DNA of 64,000 nucleotides from Thecamonas trahens ATCC 50062 (lineage: Eukaryota; Apusozoa; Apusomonadida; Apusomonadidae), in NCBI RefSeq assembly GCF_000142905.1, contig NW_013657673.1, positions 186,510-250,509 on the forward strand, written 5' to 3'. Made by a program: the position numbers and the translations under genes. Position 1 is the stretch's first letter. Each line of letters starts with the position of its first letter. Below, piece by piece: positions 42,050 through 53,374 of this stretch. Below the pieces are notes generated by a model. That model was given only the letters and a program-made list of their open reading frames with translations, was not told the DNA's origin and did not search any database.

Positions 42050-44667
42050 CTAGACCCAAGTGGTGGCAAGAGACGAGAGGCCGTTGGCGATGGTGGCGGC
42101 GTCCGAAGCTTCCGAGACGACCTTGCGGATGGCGACTGTCTTATCTTCAGCCGACCGGTACCAGGCGTCGAGGACGGTGTCGACCATGGCCTTGAAGGCC
42201 TCGACGTCGACGACGGGGCCCATACGGTTGCGAGCAGCCGGAGTCGGTACGACAACGCGCTTGAGCGTGGGAATGAGCTCGACGACCGTGGCGTCACCGA
42301 GCCACTCACGCATGGCGCCGCCAGAGAACTCACCATCGGCGACCATGACGTTGTGCGCATGGACGGCACCGTGGACAAAGCCTGCCGCGTGGAGGGCGGC
42401 CAGACCAGCGGCGGCGTCGGCAAGGACGTGGGTGACGGCCGCCAGCGGTGCCGGTGCCGTCGGCGCCTGCCGCCGCAGCTCGCGCCCGAGCGTCGTGTGC
42501 GCCTCGGGGTAGACGAGGACAACCGAGAGCGACCCGTTGTCGGGCGCCTTGTCCACCACGTGGACCGCCAGCGGCGCCACAAGCGTCCGCGACGCCGCGC
42601 TGAGCGCAGCCGCCCCGGAAAAGAGCTCGACCATGACCGAGTCGAACGACGCCCGCGTCGCGCCCATCGCCAGCAGCGCCGTTGAGTGTGCGTTGGGCAG
42701 CAAGTCGACTACCTTGGCCACCAGCGCTGCGTCGGTCGAGCTCAGTCGATACGTCGCCGTGCCCAGGAGTGTTGCAGAGCCCATAAACTGTGCATGCCGT
42801 CCGGCTTCGCCACACATGTGCGCCGCCATCGCCAGCGGGATGCTGCCCTCCAGCTCGAGCCCGGCCTCGCCAGCAATCGCCTCCACCGACGGCAGTTCGA
42901 CACCCACCAGCGCCTGCAGCCGCTCAAGTCGCTCAGTCAGCTCCGGTGAGCGAGCACCAAACGAGTTGGCGAGCTCCACAATCCGTGGGACTACAGAGAC
43001 GTGCGAGTTGTACTCGGCAAATGCGGCTTCGGATTCCTCAGACTGCGAAATGAGCAGAAACATTAGATCCAGTGATGCCGTCAGCGCAGATGGATCCGTC
43101 GCGTTGAGCGCAGACGACGAGGCGGCTTGAAAGTGTGAGTGGGTGACAGAGATCGACGACTGCGTTGTTGTCGTCGTCGTCGTTGTCCGTCGCACCACCG
43201 TTGACTTTGTCCCGCGCGGTGACGCTGCCGGCGACGACGCCGCAGACGACGTTGCAGACGACGATGAAGCCGCTGCCGCTGTCGCTGCCGCTGCCGCACG
43301 CTCAGCAGCCTCTGCAGCCTGCAGCTCAGCTTCCGCCGCAGCCTCGGCGGCGGCTGCCTCTTCCTCGGCACGCCTGGCCGCCTCGCGAACAGCCTTTTTG
43401 GCTGCCTCGTGCTCCTTGGCCTCGCGCTGCGCCTTCTCCTCGGCCTCGCGCTGCGCCTTCTCCTCGGCCTCACGCTGCGCCTTCTCCTCGGCCTCGCGCT
43501 GCGCCTTCTCCTCGGCCTCACGCTTCGCCTTCTCCTCGGCTTCGCGCTGCGCCTTCTCCTCGGCCTCACGCTTCGCCTTCTCCTCGGCTTCGCGCTGCGC
43601 CTTTTCCTCGGCCTCGCGCTGTGCCTTCTCCTTGGCCTCACGCTCAGCAGCTGCCTCGTCTTCGAGCGCGGCGGCAGCAGCGGCAGCGGCTTCAGCGGCC
43701 TCGATAGCGGCCAGCTCGGCGGCGAACGCATCTTCGGCTGCGGAAGCATCAAGCGCCGACACCTCGGTGGACTTCTTCTTGTCCTTCTTCTTGTCCTTCT
43801 TCTTGCCCTTTTTCTTGCCGGCGGCCTTTTCCTCGGCCTTCTGGCGCTCGACCGACTCGGCCATGGTCTGCAACATAGCCGAGACCTTGTCGACATGCTC
43901 GTCATGCATGGACTCGGGGCGGACGCCGATGACCTGCTTCTCGCCGTCGATCTTGATCCGGAACTCCAGGAGCTGAGCGCCTCATCCTTGAGCGACCAAC
44001 CACGGACGTCGGTGTAGCGGTGGACGGCGCCGTCGCGCCGCTCAAACCCGTCCTCGCGGAGCTTCCACACCACCGGGAAGCTGGCTCCAGCGTCCGGACC
44101 GGAGAGCACCTCTTCCACCACCGCGTAGCAGTTTGCAGCCTGGCTGGTGCTGGTTTCGGTGACCGTCGTCGTCATTTTTGTCGTCGTCGTCGTCGTCGTT
44201 GTCCGCTTCGACGTCGACGTCGCGCCGTCTGCCGCCGAATACTCGCCCGACGAAGAATCACCGGCCGACGGCACGCCCTCTTCCATAGCGTCCTTACACG
44301 CCGGATGGCCGGCCACCAGGGCCAGCGGCGTCTTACCGGCATCGTTGCGGATGGAGGCATCGCCGCCGTAGCCGATGAGCAAGCGGATGAGGTCCTCGTT
44401 CTGCAACATGCCAGCAATGTGCAGCGGGGTGTTGCCGTTGGCGTCGGTGGTGTTGACCAGGCCCTGGAGAGCAAACTCGTCGGCCAGTTCCTGGGTGTAA
44501 GCCGGCAAGCCAAGCGAGGTGGCCACATGCAGCAGCGTCCCACCCATCTTGGGGTGTCTCACCACGCTCACCGTTGCCTTGTCGAGCTTCTTGCGGCACA
44601 CTGTGAGGTCGCCTGACGCCACAGCCTTGCAAGCCTGCTTGTGCTGCTTGTGGGTCAGCTCGGCCAT
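42050..44667 (-). CDS. Ankyrin / coiled-coil / pseudokinase-like protein
   Basis: Predicted 872 aa. The N-terminus ([20 protein letters not shown]) leads into about three ankyrin repeats ([50 protein letters not shown]). A Thr-rich linker and a small domain ([14 protein letters not shown]...[10 protein letters not shown]) follow. The frame changes near 43980 by one missing base and continues [20 protein letters not shown]. Then come a Lys cluster ([16 protein letters not shown]) and a long coiled coil of EAEEKAQR / EAEEKAKR units. The C-terminal 300 residues look like a kinase fold ([38 protein letters not shown]), but the HRD-x4-N loop is HGAVHAHN and no DFG is seen, so it is probably inactive. 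Confidence 0.65.
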
Positions 44668-45283
44668 GTTCTCTTCTCCAGGGGGGTGGGGGTGGAGGGG
44701 GGGGGGTGTTGGGAAGGATGAGAAGGGGTAGGGTGGCACCGGGGTTAGGAGAACTGCTGCTACCTATGGTGGGACGAGTGGGCCCAGTCTGGTGGTCGTC
44801 TCGTCTCCCTGTTGGTGGACGGCTTGGGGCTGACTTTGCCACAGGGACTGTGACTATTTGGTTGTTCCGGGGGAAAGTGGGGGGGAAGGGGGAAAGGGGG
44901 GGGGGGGGGGGGGGGGGGGNNNNNNNNNNNNNNNNNNNNNNNNNNNNNNNNNNNNNNNNNNNNNNNNNNNNNNNNNNNNNNNNNNNNNNNNNNNNNNNNN
45001 NNNNNNNNNNNNNNNNNNNGGGGGGGGGGGGGAGGGGCATCACCATCACCACCGCAATCATCACCATCACCACCGCAATCATCACCACCATCATCATCAT
45101 CCATCATCACCATACCATCGTCACCATCACCATCATTTTCTCTTCTGCCAGTCCACACACACCCATCCCATGCCCGGCTTGGGATGACTGTTCCCCGCGC
45201 GGCAGCCATGATCATAGCCACGGCATCGACGTGATGATCGTTGCGACACACTCCACTGCGCCCGCGGCTACGCCGGGGCAACC
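44668..45283. other. Gene-free interval with assembly gap
   Basis: G-rich sequence (about 44690-44919) runs into 100 N (44920-45019), then more G, then (CATCACCACCGCAAT)-like repeats to about 45140. The 100-N block is the usual placeholder for a gap of unknown length, here inside a G homopolymer. Nothing else is seen. Confidence 0.9.
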
Positions 45284-46447
45284 ATGGCTCGCCCCCAATC
45301 GCCACTCCCACCCCCGGCCCTCCCTACTATTCGCTCAACTTCCTTGCTCTCGTTGGCTGCTGCACGCGCAAGACGGAAGCGCGATGAGCTGGCAGCAGCG
45401 GTAGCGCTGGCGTCATGGCACGCTGTTGCTGCTGATGAGCTCGCGGTCACTGCCGCCATGGTCGCCCTCGAGCGCCGCCTCGCCGCCCGTGATGTGGCCC
45501 AGGGCATCGCTAGCGCCTTGGTTGAATATCTCGACGCCACATTGAGCCATGAGACTGACAGTCGTATCGGCCTGGATCTTCTCGACGAGAGCTCGCGTGC
45601 CCGTGCTGACGTCGTCCGCGTCGTCCGCTCGGCCCAGCTCGCCGCCCCCGAGCGCTCAGCCTGGCATCCGCTCCTTGTTGCCCAACTTTCCCATGGCCCA
45701 GCGGCTGCCGCCTATGCTGCATGTCGTGCAGGTGATGGCATTGTCGAGCGCGGACTGTTCTTTGCCGTCCCGACCGCGGCACTGCCGTCCCTTGCCGCCT
45801 TTGCCGCGACGGCTGCTTGGGACGTCGATCCGATGGCCGCGGCAGCAGATGCTGGCTGGTTCGTCACCGATTGGGGAGGGAGTACTGCAGAGCCGGTGGT
45901 CTTACAAGAGCTGCTTACCCGTGCAGGTATGGCGCCGGCTGATGCTGTCCCATCGCAGCTTGTCCGTAGCCTCTCATCCGGTCCCGATGGTGCTGCAGGT
46001 GAGAGCATGGCTTCTGCCACGGCCGCTATGTGGCGCATGCTCGGCGACGAGAACGACAGCGACGGATCGGCCGACCTGGGCATCGACGAGATGGCCGATG
46101 CACGGCTATGCTGGTGGATCCTCGCCCGTGCTGCACTTACCTCTGCCGAGGAGGCCGAAGCCGCAACCAGTGGCGTGTGGTCAGTGGCAGACCCTGCGCG
46201 CCGGCTGCTGCCGGAGTTCTTTATACTCTGCGAGAACGAGCATCTCGCCACTGCTGATGCGGACCCTGTTCATACGGTTCCGCCTCGCGTGGGTCTCGCC
46301 CGGCCTCGCGCCCTCGATCCCCATGCTCGCCACGACAAGCTCGCCGCCCGCTTTGTCCTCGCCGAGCAGTTGACCCAGGTCCGGGCCCGGTACGCGGTTG
46401 TCCGCGCTGGCCTCGAGGCTTCACTCAACGCTTCGGCGGCGGTCTAG
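45284..46447 (+). CDS. Unrecognised helical protein
   Basis: 387 aa, one clean frame. Ala-rich and mostly helical (SLAAARARRKRDELAAAVALASWHA, DVAQGIASALVEYLDATLSH), with no signal peptide, TM helix or recognised motif. A central acidic patch (GDENDSDGSADLGIDEMAD) and a helical C-terminus (LAEQLTQVRARYAVVRAGLEASL) are visible. Its last 23 bases overlap the end of the convergent minus-strand gene, so both genes share coding sequence at their 3' ends. Because composition is biased to GC, I hold the call lower than for its neighbours. Confidence 0.55.
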   Translation: MARPQSPLPPPALPTIRSTSLLSLAAARARRKRDELAAAVALASWHAVAADELAVTAAMVALERRLAARDVAQGIASALVEYLDATLSHETDSRIGLDLLDESSRARADVVRVVRSAQLAAPERSAWHPLLVAQLSHGPAAAAYAACRAGDGIVERGLFFAVPTAALPSLAAFAATAAWDVDPMAAAADAGWFVTDWGGSTAEPVVLQELLTRAGMAPADAVPSQLVRSLSSGPDGAAGESMASATAAMWRMLGDENDSDGSADLGIDEMADARLCWWILARAALTSAEEAEAATSGVWSVADPARRLLPEFFILCENEHLATADADPVHTVPPRVGLARPRALDPHARHDKLAARFVLAEQLTQVRARYAVVRAGLEASLNASAAV

Positions 46448-49400
46448 GCTTTGGCTTGACCCCCGGCTTGGGCTTGACTCCCGGCTTGGGCTTGGGCTTG
46501 ATTCCCGGCTTGGGCTTGGGCTTGACTCCTGGTTTGGGCTTGGGTTTCACAACGGGAGGCGGCGGCTTCTTCTTGCCGCTGCTCTGCTCGCTGATGGCCA
46601 CCTGCACCACAGGCTTGCCCTTTGCCTGCGCCGCCAACAAAACTTGTTGTGCCACCACACCGACAATGTCCGAATCCTTGTGACCCGGCGCGCTGCTGGC
46701 GGTTTTGATTGATGCTGCTGGGCGCGGCCCGGTCTTGGGCACAGGCTTCGGTGCCGCCCGCGCCGGTCGCGGTCTTGCTGCCGCTGGCTTGGCAACCATG
46801 ACCGTGGCCACCGCGGTCGCCGGCACTGGCGCGTGGCTTCGCTTGATCTTGGCCACCGGTGGAGGTGGTGTAGAGTGCACTGTCGCCGACCGTCGGCACG
46901 CAACCGTAGGGCTCGCGCCCGGCCCGGCCGACGCCGATCGCGGCGGCCGCCGCCCGGATTCGAGCGCACGCTGAGCCGCCGCCGACTTGGACGCCGACCG
47001 TGTAGGCAGTGGGATCGGAGTTTCCTTGCTCTCCTGCCGCCGGGGCGGCGGCACAACCTTGCGCGGCGGCAGTGCCGGCGAGTCCGGTGGCGGCACGGCC
47101 TTACGAGGCGGCGGCGCCGGTGTGCTTGGCGACGCGTCCGGTGGCGGCAGGATCTTGCGTGGTGGCGGCGCCGGTGTTCTTGGCGACGCGTCCGGTGGCG
47201 GCACAACTTTGCGTGGCGGTGGCGCCGGTGTGCTTGGCGACGCGTCGGGTGGCGGCACAACCTTGCGTGGCGGTGGCGCCGGTGTTCTTGGCGACGCGTC
47301 GGGTGGCGGCACAACCTTGCGTGGCGGTGGCGCCGGTGTGCTTGGCGACGACGCGACCTTGGGCGATACCGGTCTGGGCGCGCTCTCTTCGGTGTCGCAT
47401 GCGTCGCCATCAGCGCCCAGTGGTTCGGCCGCAGCAATCAGCGCCGTGGTCAGCGCCGAGATGGGCTTGGACGCCTCAAGCTCCTCCAGCGGCGAGAGCC
47501 CGGTCTTGCGGAGAATGTTCGGGCCGAGAACAATAGCAAGGTTGGAGGCAGTCATCTTGTTGATGGCCGCGTAGCCGGAAATGGTCTTGAAAACTGAAGC
47601 AGGTAGCGGAGGAGGTGGCGCGGTGGGTCAGCCAGTGCATCGATCCGCGCCATTGTCGACGCCACCACCGGTCCGGGGTCGGCGTCGCCAGCGACCAGGC
47701 TCGAAGCATCGTCGATGACATCGTCGAACTCGTCCTCGGGCAAGAGCGGCTCCGGTAGTTCGCGGAGGTACTTTTTGAGCAGCGAGCTCACAATGTGTGG
47801 ATCCTCGACGGCGTCGTCGAGGTCCTCGACGCACGTGATGCTGTCAAACGAGGCAAGCACGTCGTCAAGCTGTGCCGCCATCGGTGAGACTCGGAACAAA
47901 CCCACAAGCGATGCGTTCTCTGGCTGTTGCAAGTACTGGCACGCCACATCAATGATGAAAGGGATCTGAGGATTGGCCCGATTCAGCTCACCGCCGCGGG
48001 CGGCATCGGCCGCCAGCGTCGCCTCCAGCGTCGCGCCAAATGCCTCAGGTACCTTGAGCGTTGGCGGTGGCGGCTTGGGCGGCGGCGCGGCAGATCGCTT
48101 CTTGGCCGCCTTGGCCGCCGCTTTTCGCTGCGCCTTGACCGCCTTTCGCTGCGCTTTGGTCGGCTTGGACGACGAGCCCTTGCGCGACCGCGAGCTCAGC
48201 AACCGCCGGTTGTACTGTCGGGTCTGGAAGACCAGCTCTTCCAGGATCCGGCCAACGTTGGCCCCACTCGACGCAGACGTCTCCAGGTATGGTCGCTTGA
48301 ATTCCTCCGCCAGATCCAGAGCGTCCTCCTCATCGACTACTCGCTCTGCGTCGGGTGCATCACCCTTGGTCGCCACAAGAACCACCATCAGTGCCTTCGA
48401 GAGCGACGAGAGCAGCTTGCGCGCCTGTCCCAGCGACGTCAGTGACATGACTGAGAAGCACACAGCAAAGCCATGGTCCGACAGCTTCAAACTGGTGTCA
48501 TCCCACTCGGTTAGCGGTGTCGTGTCATAGATGAGGCACGAGACGCCATCGACACGCTTCGTCCCGTACTGCGTGTCCTGAACGCTCGGCGCGTACTCGG
48601 CCAGAAACGAGTCTGCCACCATCCGGTGGCAGAGCGCAGTCTTGCCGACCGACGATGCACCCACAACCATGATCGGAAGCACCGGATCATTCATCGTCGA
48701 CGCCAGCGCGTCCGATGTGTTCCGCACCATCTGCGCGAGGTCACGCGTCGATCCAAGCACCGCTCCCAGCTTGGCGTGGAATGCCTGGTCGTTGAGCATC
48801 ATCGTCGATAGCGAGAGCTTGCGGTCCGGCGGCCCGCCGCGGTGCCTCTTCGCCATCAGTGGAGCTGCCACTTTTCCACCACCTCCCCTTCCTCCCACGC
48901 TGGGTGCCGCCGGCTCGCCATCTGGCTTGGGAGGCGGCGCGCGCCGTCTCCCCGGCACCGCCCGCCCGCCTCTGCTCGACTGCCCGCTCGTGATCACCGG
49001 CCTCGATTTGCCTGTCGGCCGTGCAGGAATCGGCGGCGGCGCGCACAGCTCCTCATGACATTTGACGTGGTACGTCTCGAGCGCTGACAGCGCAATGTAA
49101 AATGACTCGGGATCGATCCGGCCCTCGCACGCCGTGCACCGCAGAACACGCTTTTTGGGCAGCGGCGGCGGGGCGTTGAGTGGCAGCGCGCCGTGTGCGC
49201 CCGGCGCCAGCGAGATCCGCCGTGACGCCCGTGGATCCGCTCGCTCTGGAACCGCGCTGGTGAACGCTACGTCGTCTGTTGGGCAGAAGAGAAGGCCCTT
49301 GCCCAGAACAGCAGTGTCGAGCACCAGCCGGCCCTTGGAGTCGAGCTCAAGCTCGCCGCCGTCACCATCGGTGAAATGGAACCGCTCGCGCTTATCGTCG

Positions 49401-49717
49401 ACCCCATAAAATGTCGCTACCGCCAGTGCGAGCTCAGTCATGGTTGCCTGCGGCCGAAAGTCGAGCATCATCGTTGTCGCCAGCGGACCGCCCTTTGGCG
49501 GCGGAGCGTCAGGCAACGGCACAAAGGTGACCTTGACCGAGAGGTACTTGATCTTCTTCTTGCCCTTGCCCTTGCCCTTTCCCTTGCCCTTGCCCTTGCC
49601 CTTGCCCTTGCCCTTGCCCTTGCCCTTGCCCTTACCCTTGCCCTTCTCTACCCCGCCCTCCTCACTCCCTTGCCCATTCCTCCCGTCCGCAGGTGCGTGC
49701 TCCTTGTCCAACGACAT
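46425..49717 (-). CDS. Ras-like GTPase domain / RhoGAP fusion protein
   Basis: Predicted 1097 aa. In order: about 17 Lys-Gly pairs from a CCTTGC repeat; a beta-rich, ubiquitin-like or RA-like region (YLSVKVTFVPLP...FRPQATMTELALAVATFYG); a LIM-like Cys/His segment (LRCTACEGRIDPESFY...YHVKCHEELC); a Ras-like domain (VVGASSVGKTALCHRMVADSF, then YDTTPLTEWDD where DTAGQ should be, VATKGDAPD, ETSASSGANVG); a Lys/Ala linker; and a RhoGAP domain with Arg finger GLFRVSP, KYLRELPEPLLP and TASNLAIVLGPNILR. A frame break at the T4 run near 47590 (one base missing) falls between LLRYLLQF and FKTISGYAAINKM, inside RhoGAP. The C-terminus has six APPPRK(V/I) repeats, likely SH3 ligands. Confidence 0.8.
49560..49650. 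repeat. (CCTTGC)n coding repeat
   Basis: A hexanucleotide tandem array coding alternating Gly-Lys at the N-terminus of the Ras-like/RhoGAP protein. Confidence 0.95.
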
Positions 49718-50269
49718 GATTTCCGGAAAGGACGCCAGGCGGAGAGGGTTCGAAGGGGAAGATGCCAGGGGGGGTGCTCAAGGCCAGAATAGTAAGTAAA
49801 ACACCAAGCTGTGGTGGCAGCCGTTGGGTAGGCTGTGGTAGTACAAGCGTGTCTTGTAAGAGAGTGCGGTGGAGCTCCGAGTTGGTGGTTGTCGGTGTGC
49901 AAGCCTGGCCTCGGCTCTTGTCTTGATCGAGCTCGGTTGGGCGGAAAGGCTGCGAGTGGGCTGCTTTCGCCAGGTGAGCCAGCCCAGCCATTGTTGCCAG
50001 CCAACCGTCAACCGACACAATTGAAGGAAATTAAGTGAATGCATGGGTTGGATTGAATGGCAGAATCCACCCCCTTTCCTCCCCCCCCCCCCCCGTCTCT
50101 CTCTCTCTCCTCTTCCGACAAACCGACCAGCCAAACAGCCTCACCGCCACCCTCACCCGTTGCTGACTACCACAGACACATCCACCACCTCACTACCACC
50201 CGCACCACCCAGACACACGCATAAGCTCTACATACATACCCTCGCACTACAGCGTCACAAGTCAGGGCG
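49718..50269. promoter_or_regulatory. Divergent promoter region of RhoGAP and BDP1 genes
   Basis: 552 bp between head-to-head genes. It contains a C14 tract (50081-50094) followed by CT repeats and a C/A-rich leader up to the BDP1 ATG. No gene is seen. Confidence 0.5.
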
Positions 50270-52104
50270 ATGTCGTCGTCGCAGGCGTCGACCAATCTGC
50301 TGCTGCGTACGTTCAGACCCGCCCGCCATCACAGCGCCAGGGGTGCAGAGGATGGGTCGATGGGCGTAACGAGAGTACCGCCGCGGGAGACAGGCGCACG
50401 ACTCACACAAGGAGCGGTTGCTACGGGGAATGTGCATGGTCGAGGATAGAGTCGCGGGCGGCGGGCGCAGGTGCTGTCCCCGCGCTTGCGCTCGGCAAGA
50501 AGGGCAGGAAGGGCAAGCGTGGGAAGAAGGGCAAGAAGGGCCGCAAGACCGGAGCCAACGCCCTCGCATCAGCTGGCCTCGATCTCGATGCCTTGACACG
50601 GGAGAAGCCGCCGGAGGAAGCCGTCGCACCCGAGGAGCCTGTCGATGAGACCGGGTCCGAGGCAGCGGGCGGTGCAGGAGCCGAGGACGTCGTCGCAACA
50701 AGCTCAGCAGCGTTGCCTGCGCGACCGGCGGTCTCGCGGCCGTCGGTCCGTGTCCCGCCGCGACAGCCGCTTCCGGCTCGGCCGCGGGCAGACGACGACG
50801 ATGAGGAACGCCGCGCACCGGCGTCGCTACTGTCAGCGACCCGGTTCGAGGCCGAGGCCGAGGCCAGCTGGCGCCGCCCGGGCATGCCGGCCGCCGCCGG
50901 GGCAGCGAGTGACGCCACTGTGGCGCCGACCCCGACGTCGATCCTTGACGGCAACCTGGTATTCCCGCGCATCTCGTCGGGTGCGAATGAGGAGGCCCGT
51001 GCCAACGAGCAGCGTCTTGAGCGCCAGAAGCAGCGCCGACTCGAGGAGAACCTCCGCAAGCGCCCCGCTCGCGAGCTCGGCAACGAGCCGGCAATAGCCG
51101 CAAGGGCTGCCAAGCGAGCGCGCACCGGCAGTCGAACTTCGGCTGCTCAACAGAAGCAGCAACCGTCTGCTCCGGTCGCGCTTCCGCCGCGGAGTGCGTC
51201 CACCGCAGGAAACGGGCCGGGGACGGGGCGAGAGCTGACTGAGACCGAGTCGGCGGCGCCAGCCGCCGCGCCCGCACACGCCCCGCGCGTCCACCGGCTC
51301 ACCATGCGTGACCTTATCCATGACAACCGAACCGGAGTCCCGACGACTGCTGCCATCGCGCGGATGGCCGAAACCCGCAAGAAGCGCAAGCGGTCGGCCG
51401 CCGCGCGTGCCGCGCGCAACCGCATGCGCAAAGAGCGCGAGAAGCTTGCCAAAATTCAGGGCGTTGAGCCCGAGGACATCCCGCTCCCGATGCAGGAAGA
51501 GGAAGAGGCACCAAGCCCAGTCCCTATTCCGGTCGAAGAGCCACTGCCAGTGCCGGTGCCGGTGCCTGCCGGCCCACCCGAGCCGCTCGCGCTCTCTGCG
51601 CCGCCGGTCGCGCCGCGCATCCGCATCGTCAACGGCCGGATGGAGGTTGTTGCCGAATCACTCACCTACACTCCCTCGACCGACGATACCTCGGCGACCC
51701 GCCAGTACGCCACCGTCCATGAGAACGCGTCTCGCGTCACCTCGTCGTCGTTTATCAACAGGACGTCTGCCGAAAAGTGGTCGCCCGAAGAGCTCGAGCT
51801 CTTCTACGAGGCTCTCGCTCAGCTCGGTACAGACTTTGGCATGATCGCCAAGCTCTTCCCCAACCGCACCCGCCGCCAGGTCTACGCCAAGTTTAAGAAG
51901 GAGGAGAAGTTTTGCAAAGCCCGCGTAGAGCGGACGCTCCAGAACCCCGTTCCCATCGACATCGAGAAGTTTGTCCGCCTCTCCGGCATCTCGCTGGACG
52001 ACGGCGACTCGTCCGACGATGACGAGTCCAACGATGTTCCCGCCGCACCCTCGGCCCCTTCCTCTGAGCCAGGCTCCGAACCCGCCGCCGGTGCTGTGGC
52101 ATAA
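50270..52104 (+). CDS. BDP1: TFIIIB subunit B'' (BDP1)
   Basis: RNA polymerase III initiation factor. Exon 1 is 50270-50306 (MSSSQASTNLLL plus one base); a 143-nt phase 1 intron (50307-50449, GTACGT...GGATAG) is followed by exon 2 to the stop at 52104. Product 563 aa: a Lys/Gly-rich patch (GKKGRKGKRGKKGKKGRK), long disordered region, a conserved N-terminal block (HRLTMRDLIHDNRTGVP) then basic helices, and the diagnostic SANT domain, EKWSPEELELFYEALAQLG with TDFGMIAKLFPNRTRRQV and KFKKEEK, at about nt 51770-51910. The tail is acidic (DDGDSSDDDESND). Family members bind with TBP and BRF1 upstream of tRNA and 5S genes. Confidence 0.9.
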
Positions 52105-52570
52105 ATACTGCACCGTGCCCCACGTTGAGCAACTACCACACCATGCGCCTCTTCCACCCTTTGCTGCAGTCCGCAAGCCATGCGTCACCTGCCGGATAAC
52201 TCTTGGACGCGCCCCTTCACAATCACCCTCCCCCAACCCCGTTTCTACACTCACACCAAGCCCCTACTCATGCCCGACATTATCCATGCCTCTGGATGTG
52301 TGTATCGTGCTTCTGGTGGCCTCTATCCCCTCCGAGATTCCCGAACAATCGGATGCCGGCCAGACTGGGCCTGACGTCACACGGCCGTCACGGCTGCTGA
52401 CATGCAATCAGCCAACAGTCATCCACAGGCGACAGAATAAAAAGCGACGCGCTTGGCCCTAGTTGAATCGCCATAAGCAGACATCAAGCACAAGCACAAG
52501 CATAAGCACAAGCACAAGCACAAGGACAAGCACAAGCACAAGCACAAGCACAAGCGCAACAACAATAACA
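52105..52570 (+). promoter_or_regulatory. 5' region of the LEA-like gene
   Basis: 466 bp without a supported gene. An A/T-rich AATAAAAAG box lies at about 52436, and a (ACAAGC)n-type hexanucleotide array fills about 52487-52555, ending just before the ATG at 52571. Confidence 0.45.
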
Positions 52571-53349
52571 ATGGAAGACGATTTGGAAATTATGACTGAG
52601 CAGGTAATGCACGGTGTCCCGGTCCGCAGCGGGACACCTGCAGGGACGCCGACTGGGAAGGCGTGGACCGAGGACGCAATGGACAAGGTCAATGACGCCA
52701 AGGAGACCATCAAGGACAAGGCTGCCGACGCGGCGACACTGCACAGTCGTGGGGCGAGTCCATCAAGGAGACCGTGTTCGGCAAGGCCGACGACGCGACA
52801 GATGCCGCCGCTGACGCCAAGGAGACCATCAAGGACAAGGCTGCCGACGCAGGCGACACGGCACAGTCGTGGGGCGAGTCCATCAAGGAGACCGTGTTCG
52901 GCAAGGCCGACGACGCGACAGATGCCGCCGCTGACGCCAAGGAGACCATCAAGGACAAGGCTGCCGACGCAGGCAACACGGCACAGTCGTGGGGCGAGTC
53001 CATCAAGGAGACCGTGTTCGGCAAGGCCGACGACGCGACAGATGCCGCCGCTGACGCCAAGGAGACCATCAAGGACAAGGCTGCCGACGCAGGCGACACG
53101 GCACAGTCGTGGGGCAAGACTGCCAAGGAAAAGGTGTTCGGCAAGGCCGAGGCCTGGTCCGACACAGCCACCGCCGCAAAGGACACCGTTGTCGAGAACG
53201 CCACCGCCGCAAAGGACGCCGTCCTCGGCGCAGAGCCCGAGTCCAAAGAACACTCGCTGCTCGACGACTCGGCTGAAGCCATCAAGACCGCCGCAGAGAG
53301 GATCCGTGACGGCCTGCCCGGCGGCGACGACACAGCCATCCAAGGTTAA
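52571..53349 (+). CDS. LEA-like repeat protein
   Basis: 259 aa from MEDDLEIMTEQVMHG. The body is about 3.5 near-identical 40-residue repeats (DATDAAADAKETIKDKAADA, then GDTAQSWGESIKETVFGKAD), followed by diverged copies (KTAKEKVFGKAEAW, TATAAKDTVVENATAAKDAV) and an amphipathic end. Ala/Lys/Asp/Glu/Thr richness and lack of Cys resemble group 3 LEA and apolipoprotein-like proteins, which are unfolded in water and protect membranes and proteins on drying. The DNA repeat is 120 bp. In the first copy one A is missing near 52729 (GCGGCG against GCAGGCG in the others), which breaks the frame. Because the other copies are intact, error or recent mutation is likely. Confidence 0.72.
52690..53120. repeat. 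120-bp coding tandem repeat
   Basis: Three nearly exact 120-bp units plus partial units; consecutive copies differ at only a few bases, suggesting recent expansion or gene conversion. Confidence 0.95.
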
Positions 53350-53374
53350 CCAGCCATAGTAAACTGAACAGTGC

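Noticed and set aside
44690..45140. Possible telomere-like or CRISPR-like array around the N gap
   Set aside because: Only a G homopolymer, 100 N and irregular CATCACCAC repeats; no repeat-spacer pattern or telomere unit.
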